From Methanobacterium bryantii (GTDB lineage Archaea; Methanobacteriota; Methanobacteria; Methanobacteriales; Methanobacteriaceae), in NCBI RefSeq assembly GCF_002287175.1, contig NZ_LMVM01000012.1, positions 496,001 through 560,000 of the forward strand: DNA of 64,000 bases, given 5' to 3'. The notes under the pieces were generated by a model. The model was not told the origin of the DNA, ran no database searches, and worked only from the letters and a program-made list of their open reading frames with translations. Positions 25,948-33,888 of the stretch are shown here, piece by piece. The position numbers were made by a program, and so were the translations under genes. Each line of letters starts with the position of its first letter. Position 1 is the first letter of the stretch.

Positions 25948-26534
25948 GCATTCGGCTAAAACTTGCCTCAATTTGGCTTCCAGATTTCATTTTAAAGAGA
26001 GAACTGGACAATGTATCTCGAAAAACGATAACTGGGCTTGATGATCTTTTAAAAGAGCATGCATCTCTAAAAATGGAAACAGTAACTTTAAATGGAAAAC
26101 TTGAACAGAGAAGATCTTCAATGGCCACGGCACATAATGAACGTGTTAAAATATTGATTCAGGAGTTAGGGTATCAAAAAGCTGTTAAACTTGGAAGAAG
26201 TGCCATGTTTGAAATTGGCTGTAAGCTAGGAAAAGAGGCCCGCCGAAAACTGGGAGTGGGAAATAATTTTAATGATCTTGAAACTGCAGCGGGAATACTT
26301 TACAAGATACTGGGGATAGAATTTAAAATAGAAAATAAGGATGGAAATATGGTAATGGTAGTAAACAGATGTTTTTTATCTAAATATTATTCTCCTGAGT
26401 CCTGCATGATTTTAAGCGCTGCAGATGAAGGGGTAGTATGTGGTTTAAATGAAAATATAGGTATGCAGTTTAAAGAAAGAATTACTGAGGGTGCACCTGA
26501 GTGTATAGCTTGTATAAATGAGGTAAAACTATGA
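25944..26534 (+). CDS. Alpha/beta protein, possibly ATC-hydrolase-like
   Basis: A 196-residue protein coupled by ATGA overlaps at both ends. The N-terminal third (LKLASIWLPDFILKRELDNV) is helical and partly amphipathic; the rest is alpha/beta with RCFLSKYYSPESCMIL, CGLNENIGMQF and EGAPECIACI near the end. The pattern of a late Cys pair behind a G-x-x-M stretch resembles the family of L-2-amino-thiazoline-4-carboxylic acid hydrolases, which in many genomes is an adaptor-like family without proven activity. I hold this only weakly. Conserved cysteines suggest a metal or thiol function. Confidence 0.5.
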   Translation: MSIRLKLASIWLPDFILKRELDNVSRKTITGLDDLLKEHASLKMETVTLNGKLEQRRSSMATAHNERVKILIQELGYQKAVKLGRSAMFEIGCKLGKEARRKLGVGNNFNDLETAAGILYKILGIEFKIENKDGNMVMVVNRCFLSKYYSPESCMILSAADEGVVCGLNENIGMQFKERITEGAPECIACINEVKL

Positions 26535-27829
26535 GGGCAATAGTGGTAGGAACTGGAGCTGGAGGGGCGACAGCGGCGCGTGAATTAGCGAATGCTGGAT
26601 TTGAAGTAATAATTCTGGAAGCAGGAAAAGAATTTAAACCTTTCAGACGGCTTTTACAGGTAGCAGGTCCTCTTAGGAGAACCGGCCTTTTAGGAAATGA
26701 AAAAACAATCACGAGAATGTTTCCACCTATGGACACTATGCGTTCATCGGATGATCTGGTACTTGTTAGGGGTATGACCACTGGTGGTTCTACTGTACTT
26801 TCATGCGGTAACATAGTACGTGCAGACCACGGTTTAAAAGAAATAGGCTTAGATCTTACCCCTGAATTTGAAAAAATTGAAAAAGATATTGGCGTAACTG
26901 AATTTCCCCGAGAAAGGTGGCAGCCTGTAACAGAAAAGATGTTTGAAGCCGCTCAAAAACTTGGATTAGAACCAAAGGTAACTCCTAAAGCTGTTGATTC
27001 AATTAAATGTGTATCATGCGGATTATGCGAACTTGGGTGTACTACCGACGCGCGGTGGGATTCTCGAAGGTTTTTAAGTGATGCAGTTGATGCAGGCGCT
27101 AAGTTATATACTTCGTCGCCAGTTGAAAAAGTTATAATAGAAAAAGGTCATGCTAAAGGAGTCATAGTAGGATCAAAGACTATCCATGCAGATATTGTGG
27201 TTTTAGCTGCAGGTGGAATTGGAACTGCACAGATGTTAAAAGCTTCAGGCCTGCCTGCTAAAGATAATTTATGGGTTGATATCGTCCTTACATTGGGAGG
27301 AGTTCTTAAAGGGGCAAATCAGATTAAAGAACCACCTATGGCGTGGTATACAAAGCATGAAGATTATATTCTCTCTCCTTATTTAGATATCCTTTCCCAC
27401 TGGTTCCATAAACCATGGAGAAATGTATCTATAGAAGATAGAGTTGGCGTAATGGTAAAACTTGCAGATATAGAAGAGGGGGCAGTTTTTGCAGATGGAA
27501 AAGTGCAGAAAACTATAAAAAAAGAGGATTATACCCGTCTTGATGATGCGATTGGAGAAGCTAAAAAAATTATGGAATATGCAGGTGTTTCAGGCCCCTA
27601 TATTAATGGTGTGCATAATGGGGGGCATTTAGGAGGTACAGTACCACTTACTAAAGATGATGTTGATTCAATGAAGCCTTCATGGCTGCCAAAAGGTTTG
27701 TGGGTAGCTGACTTATCACTGGCACCTCGTTCGCAGGGTTTACCTACAATATTACTTGCTTCAGCCATGGCACGTAGGGTGGCAGGAAAGATATCTGAAG
27801 AATATAGGACAAATGAAATAACATTGTAA
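26531..27829 (+). CDS. GMC-type FAD oxidoreductase with iron-sulfur motif
   Basis: A 432-residue flavoprotein. FAD binding is shown by VVGTGAGGATAARELA at 5-20 and the E30 that follows; GMTTGGSTVLSCGN is the GMC signature region, and the C-terminal LWVADLSLAPRSQGLPT is the conserved end with the catalytic area (HNGGHLGGT). A C160-x2-C163-x2-C166-x3-C170 motif is inserted after residue 158, as in long-chain alcohol oxidases and gluconate-type dehydrogenases, and may hold a cluster. Oxidation of an alcohol, or in this anaerobe transfer to an unknown acceptor, is likely. It is translationally coupled to the preceding gene. Confidence 0.85.
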   Translation: MRAIVVGTGAGGATAARELANAGFEVIILEAGKEFKPFRRLLQVAGPLRRTGLLGNEKTITRMFPPMDTMRSSDDLVLVRGMTTGGSTVLSCGNIVRADHGLKEIGLDLTPEFEKIEKDIGVTEFPRERWQPVTEKMFEAAQKLGLEPKVTPKAVDSIKCVSCGLCELGCTTDARWDSRRFLSDAVDAGAKLYTSSPVEKVIIEKGHAKGVIVGSKTIHADIVVLAAGGIGTAQMLKASGLPAKDNLWVDIVLTLGGVLKGANQIKEPPMAWYTKHEDYILSPYLDILSHWFHKPWRNVSIEDRVGVMVKLADIEEGAVFADGKVQKTIKKEDYTRLDDAIGEAKKIMEYAGVSGPYINGVHNGGHLGGTVPLTKDDVDSMKPSWLPKGLWVADLSLAPRSQGLPTILLASAMARRVAGKISEEYRTNEITL

Positions 27830-27856
27830 CATAATTATAGAATGGAAGGCGGTTAA

Positions 27857-28618
27857 ATGAAGATATTGGCAATAATGGGGAGCCCTCGGAATAAAGGAAA
27901 TACTTATAAAGTTACTCGAGGAGTTGAAGAAAGAATGAAACAGTTGGGCAATGTTGAGTTTGAATATTTATTTTTAAAAGACGCAGATTTGAAGATGTGC
28001 AGGGGGTGTTTTAACTGCGTTAAGAATGGTGAGGAATTGTGCCCTATAAAAGATAGTCGGGCAGAAATTGAAAATAAAATGTTTGAGGCGGATGGTGTAA
28101 TACTCGCGTCCCCTGTATACTGTGAAAATGTAAGCGGGCTTATGAAGAACTTCATTGACAGGTTTTCATTTGTATTCCACAGGCCTAGATTTTTTGATCA
28201 AAAACTCATGGTTTTAGCAACCAGTGCAGGTGGAGGACTAAAAGAGACCATTGATTATCTTAAAAAGCTTCAAATCTGGGGATTTGGAACTCCTGTTGAG
28301 CTTAGTGTGATAACACCACCGTGGCCTCAGTCTGATGCTCTTCAGAAAAAGAATGAGAAAAACATAAACAATGCAGCTGAAGAGTTTTACCAGAAACTTC
28401 AGGAAGGAAGGCAGCCCCCTAATTTCATGCAGTACATGCACTTTAGATTCTTAAAGGAAACTTCTAAATTGGGATATCTTCCAGCAGATCTTGAATTTTA
28501 TAAAGATAAGGGCGAATTTTTTTATGATACTAGTGTAAGTCCTTTAAAAAAGATATTTGCACCATTAATCATGAAATTTGCATTTTTCATGATGAGGGAC
28601 ATGGAGCCAAAGAGTTAG
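27857..28618 (+). CDS. Flavodoxin-fold NAD(P)H-dependent FMN reductase-like protein
   Basis: A 253-residue protein. The FMN phosphate loop MGSPRNKGNTYKV is at the N-terminus and CRGCFNC with a later C in EELCPI is the cysteine motif found in iron-sulfur flavoproteins and their relatives. DGVILASPVYCENVSGLMK is the second FMN-contact segment. The C-terminal 70 residues are an extension with two hydrophobic helices (IFAPLIMKFAFFMMRDM), so peripheral membrane contact is possible. GGAAGGCGG precedes the ATG. It follows the GMC gene by 27 nt and may be its electron partner. Confidence 0.82.
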   Translation: MKILAIMGSPRNKGNTYKVTRGVEERMKQLGNVEFEYLFLKDADLKMCRGCFNCVKNGEELCPIKDSRAEIENKMFEADGVILASPVYCENVSGLMKNFIDRFSFVFHRPRFFDQKLMVLATSAGGGLKETIDYLKKLQIWGFGTPVELSVITPPWPQSDALQKKNEKNINNAAEEFYQKLQEGRQPPNFMQYMHFRFLKETSKLGYLPADLEFYKDKGEFFYDTSVSPLKKIFAPLIMKFAFFMMRDMEPKS

Positions 28619-28687
28619 AAAATTAAATTTAAATTCTTTTTTTATTGTCAGCAAATTATTTGATTAATAACAATCATATTATATGTT

Positions 28688-29137
28688 ATGAAGGAGATCT
28701 ATACGGAGATCGAAATAAACGCTCCTGTAAGTATTGTCTGGAGTATTCTCACAGACTTCGATGATTTTTCGAGATGGAACCCATTTATCAGGAAAATATC
28801 TGGAAAACTGCAGGAAGGGGCGCAAATTGAGGTTTTTATAATCCTTCCTAATTCAAATGGGATGAAATTCAGGCCTAAAATATTAACTTATGATCCAGAA
28901 AAAGAATTAAGGTGGTTGGGGAATTTTTGGATTCCAAAACTGTTTGACGGTGAGCATAGTTTAGTTATTAATGAAATAAGTGAAAATAAAGTGTTATTTA
29001 TACAAAAAGAAAGGTTCAGCGGCTTGTTTGTTCCATTTTTCTCTGGAACACTAAAAGATACAGAATCTAGTTTTGAAATGATGAATCATGCTCTAAAAGA
29101 GGAAGCGGAGAATAGATATAATAATCAAGTTAATTAA
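28688..29137 (+). CDS. SRPBCC (START-like) ligand-binding protein
   Basis: A 149-residue START/SRPBCC fold protein: EIYTEIEINAPVSIVWSILT, DFSRWNPFIRKI, then LRWLGNF and the C-terminal amphipathic helix SFEMMNHALKEEAENRY. The fold holds a hydrophobic cavity, so it may bind or carry the product of the island operon. No clear ribosome site is visible before the ATG, and a TATA-like stretch lies upstream, so it may be a separate short transcript. It is the last gene before the island changes theme. Confidence 0.85.
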   Translation: MKEIYTEIEINAPVSIVWSILTDFDDFSRWNPFIRKISGKLQEGAQIEVFIILPNSNGMKFRPKILTYDPEKELRWLGNFWIPKLFDGEHSLVINEISENKVLFIQKERFSGLFVPFFSGTLKDTESSFEMMNHALKEEAENRYNNQVN

Positions 29138-29289
29138 TGATTATAATTTTAAATATAAATTTAAAATAGGTAAATTCTTTAATTGCAGCTATATCCTCAG
29201 TTTGTTTATTCTGTTAGTAATTTTTAAATAATTCAATTAACTATATAATCTTGTTTTAAAATTTAATATAATATTAAAGGGGTTTTTAT

Positions 29290-29445
29290 ATGTCTGCAAA
29301 TCCAAACGAAGCGTATCTGGAAGCTATAACAATGACACTTGCATATTTAGAGAAAAAAGAAGATTGTGATGAGAAGTTAGTGGAAGAACTTAAAAAAGAA
29401 AGGGAAAGGATTTTAATAGAGCTGAATGTTCATTCTATTAATTGA
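29290..29445 (+). CDS. Small acidic protein (51 residues)
   Basis: A 51-residue frame beginning MSANPNEAYLEAITMTLAYL and ending LNVHSIN, strongly helical and acidic (many Glu and Lys). AAAGGGG lies 7 nt before the ATG, and the codon pattern resembles that of the neighbours, so it is probably real. No family is recognised. It sits between the SRPBCC gene and the convergent PadR gene. Confidence 0.5.
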   Translation: MSANPNEAYLEAITMTLAYLEKKEDCDEKLVEELKKERERILIELNVHSIN

Positions 29446-29553
29446 TGGTAGAACACTCTCTCAAGAAGCATATTTTGATTTTTTTATTTTGGTTTAAGTT
29501 GAGATCCTTTTGAAATAATTTTCTTAAATAATATATATTCTTTAAATTTAGAT

Positions 29554-29850
29554 CTATTCACAAAAATCAGACATTTCATTCATATCATAAAATATATTGC
29601 AGAAAAATTTACAAGATGATTTTAATTCTTTTTTACCTTCCACAGTTAAAGAATAATTTTTATTTTCATCAATTTCAATCAGGCCTTTCTTTTTCAATTC
29701 CTTAAGTGCAGGGTATATAGTGCCGGGACTTGGCTTTGTACCTCTCCGTTTTTCTAATTCTCTGCCGATTTGGGCCCCGTTCATGCTATTTTTACCTATA
29801 ATCCACAGTATCAGGTATGTTAAATAGCCCTTCATTTCACAGCATTTCAT
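29554..29850 (-). CDS. PadR-family transcriptional regulator
   Basis: A 98-residue winged-helix protein. LTYLILWIIGKNSMNGAQIGREL is the first part of the DNA-binding domain, then the signature PSPGTIYPALKELKKKGLI and the wing IDENKNYSLTVEGKKEL. The short C-terminus lacks the long dimer helix of larger PadR proteins. Cysteines are unusually frequent (MKCCEM, SCKFFCN, DFCE), so metal or redox sensing is possible. Palindromes of the form ATCG-N6-CGAT upstream of it and of two other transcripts are candidate operators. No ribosome site is clear before the ATG. Confidence 0.88.
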   Translation of the reverse strand: MKCCEMKGYLTYLILWIIGKNSMNGAQIGRELEKRRGTKPSPGTIYPALKELKKKGLIEIDENKNYSLTVEGKKELKSSCKFFCNIFYDMNEMSDFCE

Positions 29851-29890
29851 ACTGCTATATTTGGCGTCCAGTTAAATAATTTTTTCTATG

Positions 29891-29919
29891 TATCGTATAT
29901 TCGATATTGGTAAACCGAT
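29891..29919. promoter_or_regulatory. Candidate PadR operators between padR and the CMD gene
   Basis: TATCG-TATATT-CGATA at 29891-29906 is a palindrome, and ATTGGTAAACCGAT follows at 29906-29919, just before a TATA-like AATTATAAG. The same two motif types recur at 30906-30952. The divergent placement allows control of both padR (29850, leftward) and the double-CMD gene (29980, rightward). Confidence 0.6.
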
Positions 29920-29979
29920 AATTATAAGTGGTGGCATGCGATATTATTAATAACATTAGAAAATTTGGAGCATAATACG

Positions 29980-30750
29980 ATGGAAAATGATAGATACAAA
30001 AGAGGATGGTCAAAATTAGAAGAAGTTGATGGGAATGCAGGAGAAGTTGTATTAGAAAGTTTAAAAGATATTGCTCCTGATTTAGGTAAATATATTATCG
30101 AATATGGGTTTGGAGATATTTATTCTAGAGACGGCACTGATTTAAGGCAAAAAGAGATTGCAGTTGTAGCCGCCTTAACTGCAATGGGAAATGCTGCACC
30201 TCAATTAAAAGTCCATATTAATGGATCACTAAATGTAGGATGTTCTGTAGATGAAATCGTAGAGGTTATAATACAAATGTCAAGTTACAGCGGGTTTCCA
30301 AGCTCATTAAATGCAGTTACTGTGTTGAAGGAAGTTGTAAAGGATCGAAACATAACTATAACTCCTGTTAAGAAGGATAAAAGTGAAGATAGATTTTCTA
30401 CTGGATCTGAAGAGTTATCTAAGTTAAAAAGTGATCAGGTGCAGATATTGAAGGATAACCTGGATGATATTGCTCCAGATATGGTTGAATATATCGTTGC
30501 GTATGGTTATGGAGATATTTACAGCAGAAAAAGTTTAGATGTTAAGATGAGGCAAATTGCCACAATTGCTGCACTTACGGCTATGGGTACAGCTGAACCT
30601 CAGCTTGCTTTTCATATTGGTGCCGGATTAAATGTTGGATTAACAAAAGAAGAAATAATTGAAACCATAGTGCTTATGAATATTTATGCTGGATTTCCTG
30701 CATCATTAAATGGCATTGCTGTGGCAAAAAAAGTGTTTACAGATCTTTAG
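29980..30750 (+). CDS. Tandem carboxymuconolactone decarboxylase-like (CMD) protein
   Basis: A 256-residue protein made of two CMD domains joined by a charged linker. Domain 1 shows LRQKEIAVVAALTAMGNAAPQL and HINGSLNVG, domain 2 MRQIATIAALTAMGTAEPQL and HIGAGLNVG, each followed by EEI-x-E-x-I and GFP-x-SLN. Both lack the C-x-x-C of AhpD peroxidases, so a thiol peroxidase role is unlikely; the retained His suggests an acid-base or binding role. The start is the ATG at 29980, 9 nt after GGAG; an upstream TTG is in frame but lies before that site. It has a promoter with candidate PadR operators. Confidence 0.85.
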   Translation: MENDRYKRGWSKLEEVDGNAGEVVLESLKDIAPDLGKYIIEYGFGDIYSRDGTDLRQKEIAVVAALTAMGNAAPQLKVHINGSLNVGCSVDEIVEVIIQMSSYSGFPSSLNAVTVLKEVVKDRNITITPVKKDKSEDRFSTGSEELSKLKSDQVQILKDNLDDIAPDMVEYIVAYGYGDIYSRKSLDVKMRQIATIAALTAMGTAEPQLAFHIGAGLNVGLTKEEIIETIVLMNIYAGFPASLNGIAVAKKVFTDL

Positions 30751-30905
30751 ATGGTTCAATATATTGGGGTGTCTGTTAACTGAGTATAATTTTTATTGTA
30801 CGTGTATTGAATTTTGAGTTTCAATATACTTGTGACTTTGTTTTTAAACCATAGGAGCAATTCCATTTAAGCTTCTTAAAGTATATTTTTATAAAAATTT
30901 TTTAA

Positions 30906-30952
30906 TTATCGTATAACCGATAATTATAAATACTATCTATCGGATAACCAAT
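30906..30952 (+). promoter_or_regulatory. Candidate PadR-controlled promoter of the Cys-rich peptide gene
   Basis: TTATCG-TATAAC-CGATAA at 30906-30923 is a perfect palindrome, directly followed by the TATA box AATTATAAATA. Downstream, 30939-30952 on the opposite strand reads ATTGGTTATCCGAT, nearly the same as ATTGGTAAACCGAT at 29906-29919. The two sites flank the TATA box, as expected for repression. The gap 30751-30905 holds nothing else I can recognise. Confidence 0.65.
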
Positions 30953-30982
30953 ACTACATAAAAAGAAGAGGAGGTGAAATCC

Positions 30983-31075
30983 ATGCTAGTGGAATTTGAT
31001 TTACCACACTGGTGCTGCGGCCCTAAAGGATGTCAGCTAGAAATAGAATACGGTGAAATGATTGATGCAGAATAA
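30983..31075 (+). CDS. 30-residue Cys-rich peptide
   Basis: A short gene encoding a 30-residue peptide that begins MLVEFDLPHWCCGPKGC and ends in an acidic tail. GAGGAGGTGA, a full-strength ribosome site, lies 5 nt before the ATG, and candidate PadR operators surround its TATA box, so it is very likely expressed. The HWCC-GPKGC core has three cysteines and a histidine and could bind a metal or cluster. No family is known to me. A second GGGAGG lies 8 nt after its stop, before a frame of only 12 codons. The following segment to 31196 holds an imperfect hairpin CCTAAAA...TTTTTAGG near 31136-31168. Confidence 0.65.
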   Translation: MLVEFDLPHWCCGPKGCQLEIEYGEMIDAE

Positions 31076-31196
31076 TGAAAAAGGGAGGTAAACCATTCAG
31101 TATGCTGCTCAATTATTATCTTGTACACTACAAATCCTAAAATTCTCGAATCACAGAGTTTTTAGGGTTAAATTTTAATTTTATGGTGATGATAAT

Positions 31197-31625
31197 ATGA
31201 AAAGAAGTAGATACGCAACTCCAATTTTTATAATTGGAACTCATGATGAAGAAGGTAATCCAAATGCTATAAATGCTATATTAAGGGAGATGTCATGTTC
31301 TGATCCTCAGCATATTTCAATTTCTATAAAAGAAACTACCAGTACACATAAAAATATTCTATATAATGAAGCTTTTACTGTAAATATCCCATCTCAGACT
31401 TATATTGATGAAATAGATGATTTAAAAATAGAATGTGGAAAACATGAAGATAAATTTACCTCAAGTGGATTAACTCCTGTTAAAAGTGAACTTGTAGATG
31501 CCCCATATGTCATGGAGTTTCCCCTAGCTTTAGAATGTAAACTTGTTAATGCAACTGAAATGGGATTATGCACCAGTTTTACAGGTGAAATTCTGGATGC
31601 GAAATGGATAGAGAGTTCATGTTGA
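31197..31625 (+). CDS. Shortened flavin reductase-family protein
   Basis: A 142-residue FMN-binding split-barrel protein. IFIIGTHDEEGNPNAINA, CSDPQHISISIKETTSTHKN, FTVNIPSQTYIDEID and APYVMEFPLALECKL are family segments. Homologues usually continue about 45-50 residues past GEILDAK; here a stop follows at KWIESSC, and the downstream DNA shows no continuation in another frame. It may be a natural short form or a truncated gene. GGTGATGATAAT precedes the ATG. It lies downstream of the Cys-rich peptide gene and may share its transcript. Confidence 0.75.
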   Translation: MKRSRYATPIFIIGTHDEEGNPNAINAILREMSCSDPQHISISIKETTSTHKNILYNEAFTVNIPSQTYIDEIDDLKIECGKHEDKFTSSGLTPVKSELVDAPYVMEFPLALECKLVNATEMGLCTSFTGEILDAKWIESSC

Positions 31626-31753
31626 ACTTATCTTTATTTAAAAATTGATTTTAAAACCTTTAAACATGTTTTATTCATTTAATAATTATTATTTTAAAAT
31701 AATAGGATTTTATATGGGTTAAAAAGCAAATTAAATGGTATAGTAACTAAAGT

Positions 31754-32320
31754 ATGGGTAGTGATAAATTGAACGAAGTTTTAAAAAATATTAAAAGCAG
31801 AAGGAGCATTAGAAAATACCGCGGCGAACAAATTAAAGATGAAGAACTTGATATGATACTCGAAGCGGCCGTATATGCTCCAACGGGACATAACGATCAG
31901 CCATGGCACTTCACGGTTATACAGAATAAAGAACTAATTGATGAAATGAGTGCAGAATCTAAAAAGTTAATGGCAGAATCATCAGTTGGCTGGATGGTTA
32001 ATATGGGAAAATCCGAGCATTTACATCTTTTTTACAATGCTCCAACTGTAGTGGTGGTTTCTGGGAAAAAAGATGCAATATCCCCACTTGTCGACTGCTG
32101 TGCAGCCATTCAAAACATGTTAATTGCTGCAGAAAGTCTGAATATTGGTTCCTGCTGGATTGGTCTTGTTAAATTTTTCTTTGAAAGTGAGGAAAATGTT
32201 GCAAAATTTAACCTGCCTGAAGATTATGAACCTTATTATGCGGTCTGTTTAGGATACAAGGACTCCTCTAATAATAGAGCGCCTGAAAGAAATAAAAACG
32301 TTGTAAATTACATAAAGTAA
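31754..32320 (+). CDS. Nitroreductase-family protein (1)
   Basis: A 188-residue FMN-dependent nitroreductase. SRRSIRKYRGEQI is the N-terminal FMN phosphate region, AAVYAPTGHNDQPWHF the second contact and NIGSCWIG the C-terminal one. Such enzymes reduce nitro groups, quinones or flavins with NAD(P)H; natural substrates are usually unknown. The ATG at 31754 lacks a ribosome site; an internal TTG at 31769, a few nt after AGTGAT, could be an alternative start. Paralogous to the protein at 33295. Confidence 0.9.
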   Translation: MGSDKLNEVLKNIKSRRSIRKYRGEQIKDEELDMILEAAVYAPTGHNDQPWHFTVIQNKELIDEMSAESKKLMAESSVGWMVNMGKSEHLHLFYNAPTVVVVSGKKDAISPLVDCCAAIQNMLIAAESLNIGSCWIGLVKFFFESEENVAKFNLPEDYEPYYAVCLGYKDSSNNRAPERNKNVVNYIK

Positions 32321-32325
32321 TTCTT

Positions 32326-32414
32326 TTCGCTTAGAAAAAGTAAAAATATATGAATGGAATAATTCCTATTTCCGCTTAAAAAAAGCAAAACACGTGAATT
32401 ATATGGAATAAATT
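32326..32414. repeat. Short imperfect direct repeat
   Basis: The unit TTTCGCTTAGAAAAAGTAAA followed by TATATGAATGGAATAA (from about 32327) is repeated from about 32370 as TTCCGCTTAAAAAAAGCAAA followed by GTGAATTATATGGAATAA. It fills part of the gap between the nitroreductase and EFR1 genes. Probably a local duplication. Confidence 0.4.
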
Positions 32415-32509
32415 TATTTATGCTCTTAAAAATCATAAATTATAATGAGATGATATGAAATAATTTAACTGATTAAATATTTCAGCAACTTGACTACGGA
32501 GGAAATTAG

Positions 32510-33277
32510 ATGATTTTTTATTTTTCAGGCACTGGAAACTCACTATACGCTGCCCAAAAGCTGCATGAATCTGGTGAAGGGGAACTTATTGATATGGCTG
32601 GTGCATTAAATGAAAAACACTTTAAATATAAAGTACCTGAGGGTGAAAAAGTGGGTATAGTGTTTCCAGTTTATTTTTATGGGCTGCCTACAATTGTAGA
32701 TGAATTTATGGATAAATTAACGATAGAAAGCGATGGAAGTCCATTTATTTACACTGTTATCACATGCGGCGGATCCATTGGGCATGCAGATAAAATGATT
32801 GCAGATAAGCTTAAACAGAAAAATCTCCAGTTAAACAGTGCTTTTTCTATTAAGATGCCCAGCAACTATGTCATAATGTATGATACACCAGATAAGGAAA
32901 AACAGGATTTAACCCTTCGAGAGGCAGAAAAACAAATAGAGAAAATAGTTGGATTTTTGGAAGTTAATAAAAAAGGTAACTTTGTCTCTAATCGCAGTTA
33001 TTTTGCCTTATTGTCGCCGATTGCATATAAATTATATGGAACTTACCGTAAGACTAAAAAATTTTATGCTACTGATGCATGTACCAGCTGCGGCTTATGT
33101 GAAGAGATATGCCCTTCTAAGACAATACATCTTTCATCTGGAAAACCGGAATGGATAAATGAAAAATGCAGTCACTGCAGTGCATGTATCAACAGATGTC
33201 CTACACAGGCAATTCAATATGGTAATGCCACAGAAAAACGGGGACGTTATGTAAATCCTAATGTGAAATTTAGTTAA
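32510..33277 (+). CDS. EFR1-type ferredoxin-flavodoxin fusion
   Basis: A 255-residue protein with an N-terminal flavodoxin-like domain (YFSGTGNSLYAAQKL, FPVYFYGLP, ITCGGSIGHA) and a C-terminal 2[4Fe-4S] ferredoxin (CTSCGLCEEICP and CSHCSACINRCP). This is the EFR1 family, frequent in anaerobes as an electron carrier between ferredoxin and flavin. GGAGG lies 7 nt before the ATG. It lies 17 nt upstream of the second nitroreductase, which it could supply with electrons. Confidence 0.92.
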   Translation: MIFYFSGTGNSLYAAQKLHESGEGELIDMAGALNEKHFKYKVPEGEKVGIVFPVYFYGLPTIVDEFMDKLTIESDGSPFIYTVITCGGSIGHADKMIADKLKQKNLQLNSAFSIKMPSNYVIMYDTPDKEKQDLTLREAEKQIEKIVGFLEVNKKGNFVSNRSYFALLSPIAYKLYGTYRKTKKFYATDACTSCGLCEEICPSKTIHLSSGKPEWINEKCSHCSACINRCPTQAIQYGNATEKRGRYVNPNVKFS

Positions 33278-33294
33278 AAAGGAGTTATTTTACT

Positions 33295-33864
33295 ATGGAA
33301 TTTTTTGATTTAGTTAAAAAAAGGAGATCTGTTCGAAAATATAAGGTCCAACCCGTGGATAAAGAAGATATTTTGAAGATACTGGAAGCTGCTAATTGGG
33401 CGCCGTCTGCAATGAACTGGCAGCCGTGGGAATTTATAGTTGTATCTGGCGAACTTCTTAAACCTCTTGCTAATAGTTTCAAGGCTGTTGTAGAAAAAAT
33501 AATGTACGAATCAGAGACTTTCGATGATGAGTTCGTAAAGTTTGCAGCCCATTATGGTGGAGCTCCTGTAGTTATAGTAGTGCTCACTGGAGCAAGTGAG
33601 AAATCTAATGTGAGAAAAGCGAATCTTGAAAGTACAAGTGCTGCTATGGAAAATTTGGTACTCGCAGCGACTAATCTAGGATTGGGCACATGCTGGATGA
33701 CAGGACCTCTCCATGATGAGAATAACTTACGCAGTATTTTGGATATTTCGCCTGACAAAGAGATCGTTGCAGTAACACCTTTAGGATATCCTGATGAAGT
33801 TCCAGAGCCACGCCCACGATTAGATGCAGATCTAAAACAAAAGGTTAGATGGTTAGGTTATTAA
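33295..33864 (+). CDS. Nitroreductase-family protein (2)
   Basis: A 189-residue FMN-dependent nitroreductase. KKRRSVRKYKVQPV, AANWAPSAMNWQPWEF and LGLGTCWMTGPL are the FMN-binding segments. AAAGGAG lies about 10 nt before the ATG. It follows the EFR1 gene by 17 nt and precedes the flavoprotein gene by 24 nt, so the three are probably one transcript acting as a reduction chain. Substrate unknown. Confidence 0.9.
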   Translation: MEFFDLVKKRRSVRKYKVQPVDKEDILKILEAANWAPSAMNWQPWEFIVVSGELLKPLANSFKAVVEKIMYESETFDDEFVKFAAHYGGAPVVIVVLTGASEKSNVRKANLESTSAAMENLVLAATNLGLGTCWMTGPLHDENNLRSILDISPDKEIVAVTPLGYPDEVPEPRPRLDADLKQKVRWLGY

Positions 33865-33888
33865 TTTTATTTCAAATGGAGGTATAAT

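Noticed and set aside
31105..31143. Second tiny peptide gene of 12 codons after the Cys-rich peptide
   Set aside because: A GGGAGG is present but its spacing to the ATG is long and the frame is too short to judge.
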